A stretch of 64,000 bases of DNA, taken from NCBI RefSeq assembly GCF_026735165.1, contig NZ_JAPQES010000005.1, positions 236,829 to 300,828 on the forward strand, written 5' to 3'. Shown one piece after another: positions 28,045-38,236 of this stretch. The stretch's first letter is position 1; the number at the start of each line of letters is the position of its first letter. The translations under genes were made by a program, and so were the position numbers. This DNA comes from Clostridium ganghwense. Its GTDB lineage: Bacteria > Bacillota > Clostridia > Clostridiales > Clostridiaceae. The notes beneath the pieces were generated by a model. That model had not been told where the DNA came from. It worked only from the letters and a program-made list of their open reading frames with translations, and did not search any database.

Positions 28045-28124
28045 TTTTACACACTGTTACACACAACATATCTACAATATTTTACACACTCTTTTACACA
28101 CTATAAAAAGTTTAATACACACAG
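28045..28124 (-). promoter_or_regulatory. Repeat cluster, probable upstream activator site
   Basis: Five copies of a TTTTACACACT-like element lie at 28045-28055, 28056-28066 (GTTACACACAA), 28080-28090, 28092-28102 and 28114-28124 (AATACACACAG). Three are identical over 11 bases. On the minus strand they read AGTGTGTAAAA. They lie 47-142 bases upstream of the sigma-54 promoter, the usual distance for enhancer binding. Confidence 0.7.
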
Positions 28125-28160
28125 TAAAAAAATAATTTATATTTTTAAGTAATCTAGTTC

Positions 28161-28210
28161 AAAAAATGATAAAGGTAAGATTTATTCTCTAAATCTTACC
28201 TTTATCATTT
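28161..28210 (-). terminator. Strong terminator after the SufC-SufB genes
   Basis: A perfect 20-base-pair stem (28164-28183 with 28191-28210) and a seven-base loop, followed on the minus strand by a T-run. It shields the PTS-mur control region from sufCB transcription. Confidence 0.9.
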
Positions 28211-28333
28211 AAATTCAAATATTCAAACCAGTATAATTAAATATTGCTCTTTAATCAATATTATATAATTATCTTATTCGTTACCCATACCTTAAAACCA
28301 GTCACTGTAATCAAAAACCATGATTAGATATAC

Positions 28334-29260
28334 TTATTTCAAAAATCCTTGTAATATTGTCTCTTGAGCTTCTTCTTCAGTAAGTCCTAAAGACATCAAC
28401 TTCATAAGTTGATCTGAAGCTATTTTACCTATTGCTGCTTCATGAATAAGTTCTGCATCTTCACAACTAGCTGAAAGAGCAGGAATAGATGTAACAGTAG
28501 CATTACTCATAATTATAGAATCACATTCAATATGTCCTCTACTCTTATTCTTACCATTCATCATAAAATAAAATTTTTGCTTTGATTCATCCTTTGCTAC
28601 AGTACGAGATACTATTTGAGCTGAAGCATCTTCTCCTACTAGGTTTATAGTTACATTAGATTTAGCTTCTTGTTCAAGCTCAGTAAATATTCTTTCTGTA
28701 ATAATCAATCGAGCATTGTTATGTAAATTAATTTCCATATCTTTATTACCATCATCAACACCCTTTATTTGAACTAATTCCATTTCAAGGCTTCCTTCTT
28801 CTTCTATCTCTATAGTAGTCTTCGTATTAAAAATCTTTTGAGATTTACCTGTACTTTCTGCATAATGTTTTTCAAGATATTTAACCTTTGATCCTTTATG
28901 TATAAAGATTTCATGTATTCCAACATGCTCAGTTTTTTGAGCATTACAATTATGAATACCACAACCTGCCACAATAGTAACATCTGAATTTTCACCTACA
29001 TCAAAGGTATTATAAACAGTATCAGTAATATCTTGATTTAAGATTACTACTGGAACATGTACACTTTGGTTTTTAGTATTAGGCTGTATTATTACATCTA
29101 TTCCTGATTTATCTTCTTTATTTTTAATACTTATAGTTCTAGAAGTGCTTCTACTGATAGATTCACCATTACTTCTGATATTATGTGCACCACTTTTAAG
29201 CTCATTAGTATCATCAATTTTTTCTAATATCTTTTGTTCAACTGAACTTACCATATCCAT
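28334..29260 (-). CDS. SufB/SufD-family Fe-S scaffold protein (minimal SUF/SMS type)
   Basis: This 308-residue protein is shorter than classical SufB (about 465). It keeps the beta-helix core and the C-terminal SufB signature SIPALSASCEDAELIHEAAIG with Cys and His, plus a cysteine-bearing AGCGIHNCNAQ near residue 98. It matches the two-gene SufC-SufB arrangement called a minimal SUF-like system in anaerobes, where SufC powers a SufB-type scaffold. Its start shares a base with the SufC stop (TAATG). No SufS, SufU or SufD is adjacent. Confidence 0.85.
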   Translation of the reverse strand: MDMVSSVEQKILEKIDDTNELKSGAHNIRSNGESISRSTSRTISIKNKEDKSGIDVIIQPNTKNQSVHVPVVILNQDITDTVYNTFDVGENSDVTIVAGCGIHNCNAQKTEHVGIHEIFIHKGSKVKYLEKHYAESTGKSQKIFNTKTTIEIEEEGSLEMELVQIKGVDDGNKDMEINLHNNARLIITERIFTELEQEAKSNVTINLVGEDASAQIVSRTVAKDESKQKFYFMMNGKNKSRGHIECDSIIMSNATVTSIPALSASCEDAELIHEAAIGKIASDQLMKLMSLGLTEEEAQETILQGFLK

Positions 29261-29991
29261 TACATTCTCCCCTCACAAGTTTCACAATAGTCACAGGCTG
29301 CCTGATCTTTTATCTCTTTAATAATTTCTTCTCTGCTTGTTCTTTTCTCAATAGAACCATTTGATAAAACTATAACCTCATCTGCAATATCTATAATACG
29401 TTCTTGGTGTGAAATAATAACAATTGTTGAATTATACTTATTATGCATATTCTTAAAAGTCTCTACAAGTCTTTGGAAGCTCCAAAGGTCAATACCAGCT
29501 TCTGGTTCGTCAAAAACGGCAAGTTTTAAATCTCTAGCTAAAACTGAAGCTATTTCTATTCTTTTTAATTCTCCTCCTGAGAGACTTCCATTAACTTCTC
29601 TATCTATATAAGTTTTAGGACAAAGTCCCATATCTGCTAATAGTTCACCAATATCTACTTTTTCTTTATTATTTTTACTTGAAAGCTCTAATAATTCTCT
29701 AACTGTCATTCCTTTAAAATGAGGCGGCTGTTGAAAAGCATATCCTATTTTCTTTTTTGCTCTTTCAGTAATATCGAATTGGGTAATATCTTCCCCATCA
29801 AAAAGAATGTTCCCTGATGTAGGTTTATAAATACCCATCATAAGCTTACATAATGAAGATTTACCACCTCCATTAGGACCTGTAATAACATATATTTTGT
29901 TATTTTCTAGTTTTAGATTGATATCCTTTACAATGCTAACTTTCTCATCTTGTTCTCCAACTTCTAATGATACATTTTGAAATTCTATCAT
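29260..29991 (-). CDS. SufC-family ATPase (minimal SUF/SMS type)
   Basis: This 243-residue ABC ATPase of the SufC type has Walker A GPNGGGKSS, Q-loop AFQQPPHFKG, signature LSGGELKRIEIA and Walker B LAVFDEPEAGID. It energises Fe-S cluster assembly on the SufB partner and is not a membrane transporter. The C-terminus carries an unusual cysteine triplet, CDYCETC (Cys233, Cys236, Cys239), absent from classical SufC. The start at ATG 29991 follows AAGGAGAAG. It is coupled to the downstream SufB gene by a TAATG overlap. Confidence 0.9.
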   Translation of the reverse strand: MIEFQNVSLEVGEQDEKVSIVKDINLKLENNKIYVITGPNGGGKSSLCKLMMGIYKPTSGNILFDGEDITQFDITERAKKKIGYAFQQPPHFKGMTVRELLELSSKNNKEKVDIGELLADMGLCPKTYIDREVNGSLSGGELKRIEIASVLARDLKLAVFDEPEAGIDLWSFQRLVETFKNMHNKYNSTIVIISHQERIIDIADEVIVLSNGSIEKRTSREEIIKEIKDQAACDYCETCEGRM

Positions 29992-30140
29992 TTGAAACTT
30001 CTCCTTACATGAAAAATTTTGTATAAATTACTTTTACTCTTGATTAAAACTACCCTTATTTATATTACCATTATGTAGATACTCTTTCAATTATTTTAAT
30101 GTAAATTGTCACTCCATAGACCTAATATAATAATAATTTT

Positions 30141-30187
30141 AAATATAAAAATCCTGTGAGTATTTTGATCACAGGATTTTTATATTT
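30141..30187 (-). terminator. Terminator of the RseC gene
   Basis: A perfect 19-base-pair stem (30141-30159 with 30169-30187, core ATCCTGTGA/TCACAGGAT) that overlaps the rseC stop codon, with a T-rich exit on the minus strand. Confidence 0.88.
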
Positions 30188-30614
30188 AATCTCTAATTAT
30201 TTCTACCATTTTTAAAGTAGTTTCTTTATTTTGGCTTTTCTTTTCATTTATAATCTTTAAAATTAAATATGAAACTGCAAGAAGTACCATTCCTAGTAAA
30301 AAGCTTAACATTTCATAATTTTCATACCCTGCTCCTTTAAAAAAGCTAGTTCCTCCACCAATTCCAATAGCCATCATAATTAAAGGAAAAACATATGCCC
30401 AAAAAACCAACTTATTTAAAGCCTTTTCTTCTATAGAAACCTTTACTTTATCACCTTTACTTGCCCCTAGAGTATTTTTTACTTCAGTAGTAACTGATGG
30501 TTGTGTGCATCCACCTTTACAACTTGCACAGTTATCACCACAACCTGACTTTCTTTTGACAATTACTGAAGCATAATCTCCTTGTATAGAAGTTATATAT
30601 CCTTCTTCTGTCAT
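30186..30614 (-). CDS. rseC: RseC/SoxR-reducing family membrane protein
   Basis: This is a 142-residue protein with an N-terminal cysteine cluster (GCGDNCASCKGGCTQP) and two transmembrane helices (about residues 70-90 and 102-120). RseC proteins are linked to the Rnf electron transport complex and to SoxR reduction in proteobacteria. In clostridia they are common, and the Cys cluster suggests a redox or Fe-S role. The start at ATG 30614 (MTEEGYITSI) lies nine bases after AGGAG; an in-frame TTG at 30623 abuts that site. It has its own terminator and no Rnf gene nearby. Confidence 0.85.
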   Translation of the reverse strand: MTEEGYITSIQGDYASVIVKRKSGCGDNCASCKGGCTQPSVTTEVKNTLGASKGDKVKVSIEEKALNKLVFWAYVFPLIMMAIGIGGGTSFFKGAGYENYEMLSFLLGMVLLAVSYLILKIINEKKSQNKETTLKMVEIIRD

Positions 30615-30769
30615 ATCTATCAACTCCTAAATAATATTTACTATTTAATAATAATTATATCACACTTGTTCTTTTTTTCTACATATTTCTCATAATATTT
30701 ATACTACATTTCGTACTAAATATTTATATTTATGCACATACTACTCTACTCATTATAATATATAGCTGC

Positions 30770-32326
30770 TTAAACTATTTTTGTTGTCCATTCTTCACAA
30801 TTCCACACTTCTGTTACTACATCTCTATAAAATTCAGGTTCGTGGCAAACTAAAAGTATACTTCCTTTGTACTCCTTTATAGCCCTTTTAAGTTCTTCCT
30901 TTGCTTCCACATCCAAATGGTTTGTAGGCTCATCTAGAATCAATATATTAGTCTCTCTATTAATCAACTTACACAGTCTTACTTTAGCCTGTTCTCCCCC
31001 ACTTAATACCATAACCTTACTTTCAATGTGTTTTGTTGTAAGTCCACATTTAGCAAGAGCTGCTCTAACTTCATATTGAGTATAAGAAGGGAAATCATTC
31101 CATATTTCTTCTATACAAGAATTACGATTATCTTTTTTTGTTTCCTGTTCAAAATATCCAATATGTTGATAATCCCCTAGTTCAACTTCTCCACTTAATG
31201 ATTTTATTTCTCCCATTAAGCTTTTTAGTAGGGTTGTCTTACCAAGTCCATTAGCACCACTCAAAGCAATTTTTTGTCCTCTTTCCATTCTTAAATTTAG
31301 AGGCTTAGACAATGCCTCATCATAACCTATAACAAGGTCAGTTGTTTCAAAAATTAATTTTCCTGAAGTTCTTGCAGGTTTAAAATTAAATTCCGGCTTT
31401 GGTTTTTCTTGCGGTAATTCTATAATTTCCATTTTATCTAACTTTTTTTGCCTTGATTTTGCACGCCCAGTGGTAGAAATTCTTGCTTTATTTCTAGCTA
31501 TAAAATCTTCTAGTTTTGCTTTTTCTTGCTGCTGTCTTTTATATGCTGCTTCCAATTGTTTTTTGTTAGCTTCATATATTCTTATAAAATTCTCATAATC
31601 TCCTACATATCTTGTTAACTTTTTATTTTCTACATGATAAATAAGATTTATAACGCTATTTAAAAATGGAATATCATGTGAAATTAATATAAAAGCATTT
31701 TCATAAGCTTGAAGATATTTTTTTAGCCACTCAATATGTTCCTCATCTAAATAATTGGTAGGCTCGTCCAAAAGAAGTATATCAGGTTTTTCAAGAAGCA
31801 GCTTTGCAAGAAGAATTTTAGTTCTTTGTCCTCCACTTAATTCAGTAACATCTTTATCTAGCCCTATATCACGAAGTCCAAGACCTCCAGCCACTTCTTC
31901 AATCTTTGAATCTATTATATAAAAATCACTATTCTCTAGTATCTCCTGAATATTTCCCATCTCTTCTAATAATTTTTCGAGTTCTTCTGGAGATGCTTTT
32001 CCCATCTTTTCAGTTATTTTCATCATTTCTTCTTCTAAATCGAAAAGATATTTAAAAGCTTCTTTTAATACATCCCTTATTGTTTTACCTTTTTCTAATA
32101 CTGCATGTTGATCCATATAACCAACTCTTACTTTATTTGACCAAATTATATTTCCTTCATCGGGCATTAAATTCCCTGTAATTATATTCATAAAGGTGGA
32201 TTTTCCTTCTCCGTTTGCTCCAATTAGGCCAACATGCTCCCCTTTTAAAAGTCTGAAGGAGACATCTTCAAAAATTGCTCTATCTCCAAAACCATGACTT
32301 ATATTTTTAACCGTTAGTATGCTCAT
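30770..32326 (-). CDS. ABC-F family ATPase (YfmM-like)
   Basis: This is a 518-residue soluble protein with two ABC ATPase domains and no membrane segment. Walker A motifs GANGEGKST (about 37-45) and GANGLGKTT (about 347-355) and two signatures LSGGQRTKI and LSGGEQAKV are seen, with the linker rich in Lys and Gln (AAYKRQQQEKAKLEDF) typical of ABC-F. Members act on the ribosome as translation factors or antibiotic protection proteins. Its opening sequence resembles Bacillus YfmM, so a housekeeping role is more likely than resistance. The start at ATG 32326 has AAGGAGAAG. Confidence 0.88.
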   Translation of the reverse strand: MSILTVKNISHGFGDRAIFEDVSFRLLKGEHVGLIGANGEGKSTFMNIITGNLMPDEGNIIWSNKVRVGYMDQHAVLEKGKTIRDVLKEAFKYLFDLEEEMMKITEKMGKASPEELEKLLEEMGNIQEILENSDFYIIDSKIEEVAGGLGLRDIGLDKDVTELSGGQRTKILLAKLLLEKPDILLLDEPTNYLDEEHIEWLKKYLQAYENAFILISHDIPFLNSVINLIYHVENKKLTRYVGDYENFIRIYEANKKQLEAAYKRQQQEKAKLEDFIARNKARISTTGRAKSRQKKLDKMEIIELPQEKPKPEFNFKPARTSGKLIFETTDLVIGYDEALSKPLNLRMERGQKIALSGANGLGKTTLLKSLMGEIKSLSGEVELGDYQHIGYFEQETKKDNRNSCIEEIWNDFPSYTQYEVRAALAKCGLTTKHIESKVMVLSGGEQAKVRLCKLINRETNILILDEPTNHLDVEAKEELKRAIKEYKGSILLVCHEPEFYRDVVTEVWNCEEWTTKIV

Positions 32327-32520
32327 ATAACTTCTCCTTATAAAATATTTAAATTACATCATATATACCCATATACCCTATATAGTTTAAATTAAAAAAA
32401 TACTTTTTGTCAATTAAATAATACTGCTAAATAAAAACAGTTTGTAAATTTTAAAATCAACTTATTTAAATGTATACTCAAAATACTTTATGAGGAATTT
32501 AATATAACTTATAAAAAACG

Positions 32521-32549
32521 TTGACTTTTACTTAAATATTATATATTAT
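32521..32549 (+). promoter_or_regulatory. Sigma-A-type promoter of tcdA
   Basis: TTGACT (32521-32526), a 17-base spacer and TATTAT (32544-32549), ending 45 bases before the tcdA start. Confidence 0.6.
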
Positions 32550-32594
32550 ATATCCTATAAAACACATAAGAATACTAGGAAAAAGAGTGGAAAT

Positions 32595-33350
32595 ATGACC
32601 CAGCATTCACTTTCAAGAACAGAGTTACTAATTGGGAAAAAATCCTTAGATAAATTAATCAAAAGTAAAGTGGTTGTTTTCGGAATAGGTGGAGTAGGAA
32701 GTTTTACTGTTGAATCTTTAGTTAGAGCTGGAGTAGGTAATTTAATACTAATTGATGATGATACTGTTTGTTTAACCAATATTAATAGACAAATCCATGC
32801 TAATTTTGATAGCATAAGCAAGCCAAAAGTTGAAGTTATGCGAGAGAGAATTTTAAAAATAAATCCTCATTGTAATGTTGAAATCCATCAAACTTTTGTA
32901 AAAGAAGATAACATAAGTGAAATAATACCTAAAGATGCAGATTATGTAGTTGATGCAATAGATACAGTTTCATCTAAACTTTCACTTATAGTATGGTGTA
33001 AAGAACATAATATAAACATAATAAGCTCTATGGGTACAGGTAATAAATTGGATCCTACACAATTTAAAATAGCGGATATATATGATACTCAAATGTGTCC
33101 ATTAGCAAAAGTTATGCGATATGAACTAAGAAAAAGAAAAATAAAAAGTTTAAAAGTATTATATTCAGAAGAAAAACCCATTAAACCCAAATTAGATGAA
33201 GTTATTACTTGTAAAGAAGGATGTGTATGTACAGGTGGTACTAAAAAATGTACAGTGAAGAGACAAATTCCAGGAAGTATATCTTTTGTACCTCCTGTTG
33301 CAGGTATGATAATTGGTGGAGAAGTTATAAAGGATTTAATACAATTATAA
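32595..33350 (+). CDS. tcdA: tRNA threonylcarbamoyladenosine dehydratase (TcdA/CsdL)
   Basis: This is a 251-residue E1-like protein. The ATP-binding motif VVFGIGGVGSF (about residues 27-37) is followed by IDDDTVCLTNINRQIHA, typical of ThiF/MoeB relatives, and the C-terminal CKEGCVCTGG. TcdA dehydrates t6A37 in tRNA to its cyclic form using ATP. It starts at ATG 32595 behind GAGTGGAA. The gene is divergent from the ABC-F gene and has a clear promoter. Confidence 0.9.
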   Translation: MTQHSLSRTELLIGKKSLDKLIKSKVVVFGIGGVGSFTVESLVRAGVGNLILIDDDTVCLTNINRQIHANFDSISKPKVEVMRERILKINPHCNVEIHQTFVKEDNISEIIPKDADYVVDAIDTVSSKLSLIVWCKEHNINIISSMGTGNKLDPTQFKIADIYDTQMCPLAKVMRYELRKRKIKSLKVLYSEEKPIKPKLDEVITCKEGCVCTGGTKKCTVKRQIPGSISFVPPVAGMIIGGEVIKDLIQL

Positions 33351-33493
33351 CATTAACTAAAAACATTTTAATACTAAAAATATATGAGTACTAAATTTTT
33401 TAAATAAAAACCTAGTAAATTTATAGGAATAGTATATATTTAAGATTGTTAGTTAGATTATTTACAAAAAATATTAAACTAGGAGTGATACAT

Positions 33494-34315
33494 ATGTTAA
33501 AGAAAAACAAGATTAGAATAATAACAGGAATCATATTAACAGCAATGGTAATTTTAGTAGGATGTGGTTCTAAAAAATCAAATGAAACTTCAGCTAATAC
33601 ACAGGCATCACCATCTAATGATAAAAAAGTCATAAGAGTTGGAAGTTCAGGAGGATATTTCCCTTTTACCTTTGTAGAAAATGATAAACTTAAAGGTTTT
33701 GAAATTGATGTATGGAATGAAATAGGTAAAAGATTGGACTATGATGTTGAATTTGTAACAGCTAAGTTCAGTGGATTATTCGGTATGTTAGATACAGGAA
33801 AACTAGACACAATTTCTAATCAAATATCTATTACTGAACAAAGAAAGGGAAAATATTATTTTTCAGATCCTTATGTATATTCAGGAGCACAATTAGTTGT
33901 AAAAAAAGGAAATACTTCTATTAAAGGACTTGAAGATTTAAAAGGAAAGAAAGTAGGAGTAAGCCTGGGTAGTAATTATGAACAGATATTAAGAGAATAT
34001 GATAAAAACAATGAAATAAATATTATAACTTACGATGAAGGTCCATTAGAAAGAGATGTAGCATTAGGAAGACTTGATGCATTTTTAATGGATAAAAGTT
34101 CTAGTTTAGCTTTAATAGAAAAGACTAAGCTTGACTTACAATTAGCTGGTGATCCTATTGATATAAATCAAAATTCCTTTCCATTTGTTAAAAGCAGTAA
34201 AAACAAAGAATTAATAAAAAACATTAATAAGATTTTAGAAGACATGAGAAATGATGGAACATTAAAGCAGATATCAGAAAAATGGGTTAAAGTAGATATT
34301 ACTAATAAGTACTAA
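33494..34315 (+). CDS. Polar amino acid ABC transporter substrate-binding lipoprotein
   Basis: This is a 273-residue extracellular binding protein of solute-binding family 3. It has a lipoprotein signal ending in the lipobox LVGC (Cys24), then GSSGGYFPFTFVENDKLKGFEIDVWNEIGKRL, the classic ligand-binding start. Relatives bind glutamine, cystine or other polar amino acids; the ligand is not decided. The start at ATG 33494 follows AGGAGTGATACAT; a longer frame to 33446 has no such site. The permease gene follows after 18 bases. Confidence 0.92.
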   Translation: MLKKNKIRIITGIILTAMVILVGCGSKKSNETSANTQASPSNDKKVIRVGSSGGYFPFTFVENDKLKGFEIDVWNEIGKRLDYDVEFVTAKFSGLFGMLDTGKLDTISNQISITEQRKGKYYFSDPYVYSGAQLVVKKGNTSIKGLEDLKGKKVGVSLGSNYEQILREYDKNNEINIITYDEGPLERDVALGRLDAFLMDKSSSLALIEKTKLDLQLAGDPIDINQNSFPFVKSSKNKELIKNINKILEDMRNDGTLKQISEKWVKVDITNKY

Positions 34316-34333
34316 CTTGGTGGTGTATTATAA

Positions 34334-35002
34334 ATGGACAACTTTGATATACAATATATTATTAATTTATTTTATATATTACTGAAATATATACATGTAA
34401 CCTTAAGTATCTCATTACTTTCTATGATTATAGGAATAACTCTAGCCATACTATTAGCTTTAATAAAAATTTATAAAATAAAAGGATTATATTTTTTTAC
34501 TAATGTGTATATTTCTTTTTTTAGAGGAACGCCTTTTATAGCACAACTGTTTCTTTTATATTTTGGACTTCCTGAAATTATACCTGTACTAAAAAATTTA
34601 AATGCTTATAATGCAGCAGTTATATGTTTAGCTTTAAATGCTTCTGCATACATGGCAGAAAGTATTAGAGCAGCTATAACTTCTATTGAAAAAGGACAAA
34701 TGGAAGCTGCTTTATCTCTAGGTATGACAAATTTACAAGCACTAAAACTAATTATTATTCCACAAGCAGCAAGAATAGCAATCCCCTCTCTTGCTAATAA
34801 TTTTATTGATATTATAAAAGGATCTTCTTTAGCTTTTACAATAGGTGTAGCTGAAATTATGGGTAAAGCTCAAATGGAAGGATCCGCATCATATAAATTT
34901 TTTGAAAGTTATTTGGCCGTAGCTTTATTATATTGGGTAATCGTATTAGTATTTGAATATTTGCAAAGGACTGTAGAATATAAATTTAATAAAGCCTATT
35001 AA
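34334..35002 (+). CDS. Polar amino acid ABC transporter permease
   Basis: This is a 222-residue His/Glu/Gln-type permease with about five transmembrane helices, FFRGTPFIAQLFLLYFGLPE, and the EAA coupling loop EAALSLGMTNLQALKLIIIPQAARIAIP. It pairs with the binding protein upstream. A terminator follows directly, and no ATP-binding subunit is encoded in the operon, so it must share an ATPase from elsewhere in the genome. Confidence 0.93.
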   Translation: MDNFDIQYIINLFYILLKYIHVTLSISLLSMIIGITLAILLALIKIYKIKGLYFFTNVYISFFRGTPFIAQLFLLYFGLPEIIPVLKNLNAYNAAVICLALNASAYMAESIRAAITSIEKGQMEAALSLGMTNLQALKLIIIPQAARIAIPSLANNFIDIIKGSSLAFTIGVAEIMGKAQMEGSASYKFFESYLAVALLYWVIVLVFEYLQRTVEYKFNKAY

Positions 35003-35011
35003 AAATGAAAA

Positions 35012-35054
35012 AAGAACAGCAGAAATGTTTCTAAAAAACACTTCTACTGTTCTT
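35012..35054. terminator. Bidirectional terminator between the ABC permease and gdhA
   Basis: AAGAACAG and its complement CTGTTCTT form the base of a 19-base-pair stem (35012-35030 with 35036-35054, two imperfect pairs) between convergent genes. Confidence 0.85.
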
Positions 35055-35069
35055 ATATTTTCTATAGAT

Positions 35070-36431
<1,362 letters not shown>

Positions 36432-36610
36432 TTAAATTTGCATACCCTATTTTGATTATAATACCATATATTTTAGAAAAATTACATAGTTTTTCATATG
36501 TTTTTTTATAAAAACATATTTTTTTTTGATAATTTACCAATATATATAATCTTATATTATTAATTTAGCATTTCCTTTGTGATTATAATAAATTTATTTC
36601 TTTCTGCAAT

Positions 36611-36649
36611 ATATAAAACCTTCATGCAAAGAACATGAAGGTTTTATAT
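36611..36649 (-). terminator. Terminator after the chemoreceptor gene
   Basis: ATATAAAACCTTCATG (36611-36626) pairs perfectly with its complement at 36634-36649, 20 bases after the chemoreceptor stop. Confidence 0.85.
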
Positions 36650-36669
36650 ATTTATTCAATCTTGATAAT

Positions 36670-38205
36670 TTATTTTTTAATAAGATTATTTATTTCCTCA
36701 GCCAAATTCCTTAGTTCTTCTACATTAACATTTATTTCTTCACTCATAGCAGCACTTTGATTTACAGTTTCACTTACTGTATTAAACTTGTTTATTAAGT
36801 TTTCTGTACTATGACTGATATTAGTATTTGATTGAACAACATTATTAGTTTTAGGAAGAAGCTTCTTCATAAATTGATTTATCTCATTTATATTTTTTCC
36901 TGAATAATTTAACTTTTGCATCATATTTTTCACGTTTTCTACAGTTTGGCTTAAAGTATCGTTCCCATATACTATTTTATCATTATTACTTGTCATAAAT
37001 TCCTCTACTTCACTTATTCTATCTTTAAATTCATTTGTTATAATAGATACTTCTCCTAAAGATTTTTTAGTGTTTTCTGCTAATTTTCTAACTTCATCAG
37101 CTACTACCGCAAAACCTTGACCAGCTTCTCCAGCTCTAGCAGCTTCTATAGAGGCATTTAATGACAATAAATTTGTTTGTTCTGAAATCTGTCCAATAAT
37201 TAATAAAATATCGTCTATCTCTTGAGATTTTTCCTCCAATAATTTAGTTGCCTTAAATGTAGTTTTTATACTTTCTTTTATATCACTTATTATGCTTAAA
37301 ACTTCATATAAAGATTTTTCATTATCATTAGATATATTTATTACCTCTTTAGCAGTTATTTTTGAATCTTCTGCTTTCTTTGATACTTCATGGTTATTTT
37401 CTAATAATTCATATAAAACATCTCTATTTTTAGTTGATTCATCAAGCATTACGTTAGATTCATTAACTATTTGTTCACATGTACTTGCTATCTCCTGCAT
37501 AGAAGATGTACCTTCTTCTGCAGTACTTGCTAATACTTGGCTTGCTTCTAAAAGAGTATGAGAAAACTCTGCTAATTTATTGAATATTCTTACCATATTT
37601 TCATTGCTTTCATTTAGCTCTTTTTCATTTTCTTCTACTGCTTTTAAAAGCTTAGAAGAAAAATATGTAATAATAAATATTCCAAACGAACCAAATGCTA
37701 TAGCAATTATTCTCATTAACAATTCACTAAGAAACATTTCCTCCCCTGGTAGAAGCATTGGTTTATTTATAAATAATATTGCCTGCGATATAATGCTCAT
37801 AACAATAGAACTGCAAGTCATTTTAATATCTAGAAACAATGACCCAACTATAATAAAATAAAATATACTTATCCAAAATTCTTTAGATGGCAGTATATAA
37901 ATTATATAAGTATAATTAACATATGTAATTATAAGAATCAAAATTTTTAAGATTTTAAAATTTTTTTCGTTTATCTTTCCATTAACTAAAGTTTTTTTAT
38001 ACATATACATGAAAATACTAATTTCTACTATGGATAAAATAATCATTGTCCAAACCTGATTCCATTTCATTGTATCAAATAAATTAAAATACTTAAATGT
38101 AAAAAATATTATACCCGCACAAAAAGCACTTATAGAATATAAAGCTATAACAAATTTTAGTGTTTTAGATTGATATTTTTCGATTACACTTATGCTACTT
38201 TCCAT
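36670..38205 (-). CDS. Methyl-accepting chemotaxis protein with multi-helix membrane domain
   Basis: This 511-residue receptor has about six transmembrane helices in residues 15-195, no large extracellular sensor domain and no obvious HAMP domain. It ends in a cytoplasmic signalling domain with the conserved tip [20 protein letters not shown] and [16 protein letters not shown]. The membrane part may sense a membrane or internal signal. The start at ATG 38205 has GGAGGAATATAC. It lies 31 bases after the KAS III-like gene and ends at a terminator, so the two form an operon. Confidence 0.9.
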   Translation of the reverse strand: MESSISVIEKYQSKTLKFVIALYSISAFCAGIIFFTFKYFNLFDTMKWNQVWTMIILSIVEISIFMYMYKKTLVNGKINEKNFKILKILILIITYVNYTYIIYILPSKEFWISIFYFIIVGSLFLDIKMTCSSIVMSIISQAILFINKPMLLPGEEMFLSELLMRIIAIAFGSFGIFIITYFSSKLLKAVEENEKELNESNENMVRIFNKLAEFSHTLLEASQVLASTAEEGTSSMQEIASTCEQIVNESNVMLDESTKNRDVLYELLENNHEVSKKAEDSKITAKEVINISNDNEKSLYEVLSIISDIKESIKTTFKATKLLEEKSQEIDDILLIIGQISEQTNLLSLNASIEAARAGEAGQGFAVVADEVRKLAENTKKSLGEVSIITNEFKDRISEVEEFMTSNNDKIVYGNDTLSQTVENVKNMMQKLNYSGKNINEINQFMKKLLPKTNNVVQSNTNISHSTENLINKFNTVSETVNQSAAMSEEINVNVEELRNLAEEINNLIKK

Positions 38206-38236
38206 GTATATTCCTCCGTAAAAATCATATATTTAA

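Larger units (their letters stand above)
27936..28333. other. Gene-free control region upstream of the PTS-mur operon
   Basis: These 398 bases hold no gene. From low to high coordinate they contain the ribosome binding site and leader of the PTS operon, a sigma-54-like promoter (27982-27997), a repeat cluster (28045-28124), a strong terminator (28161-28210), and about 120 A+T-rich bases after the SufB stop in which I see nothing. Confidence 0.8.

Noticed and set aside
28045-28124. Direct repeats considered as a CRISPR array
   Set aside because: The units are only 11 bases, unevenly spaced and partly abutting; they fit activator sites, not repeat-spacer units.
32555-32821. 88-residue minus-strand frame over the start of tcdA
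   Set aside because: It overlaps a conserved gene on the other strand and shows no ribosome binding site.
36491-36530. A/T-only hairpin with a long T-run on the plus strand upstream of gdhA
   Set aside because: The stem has almost no G-C pairs, and no plus-strand gene ends here. Probably chance in very A+T-rich sequence.
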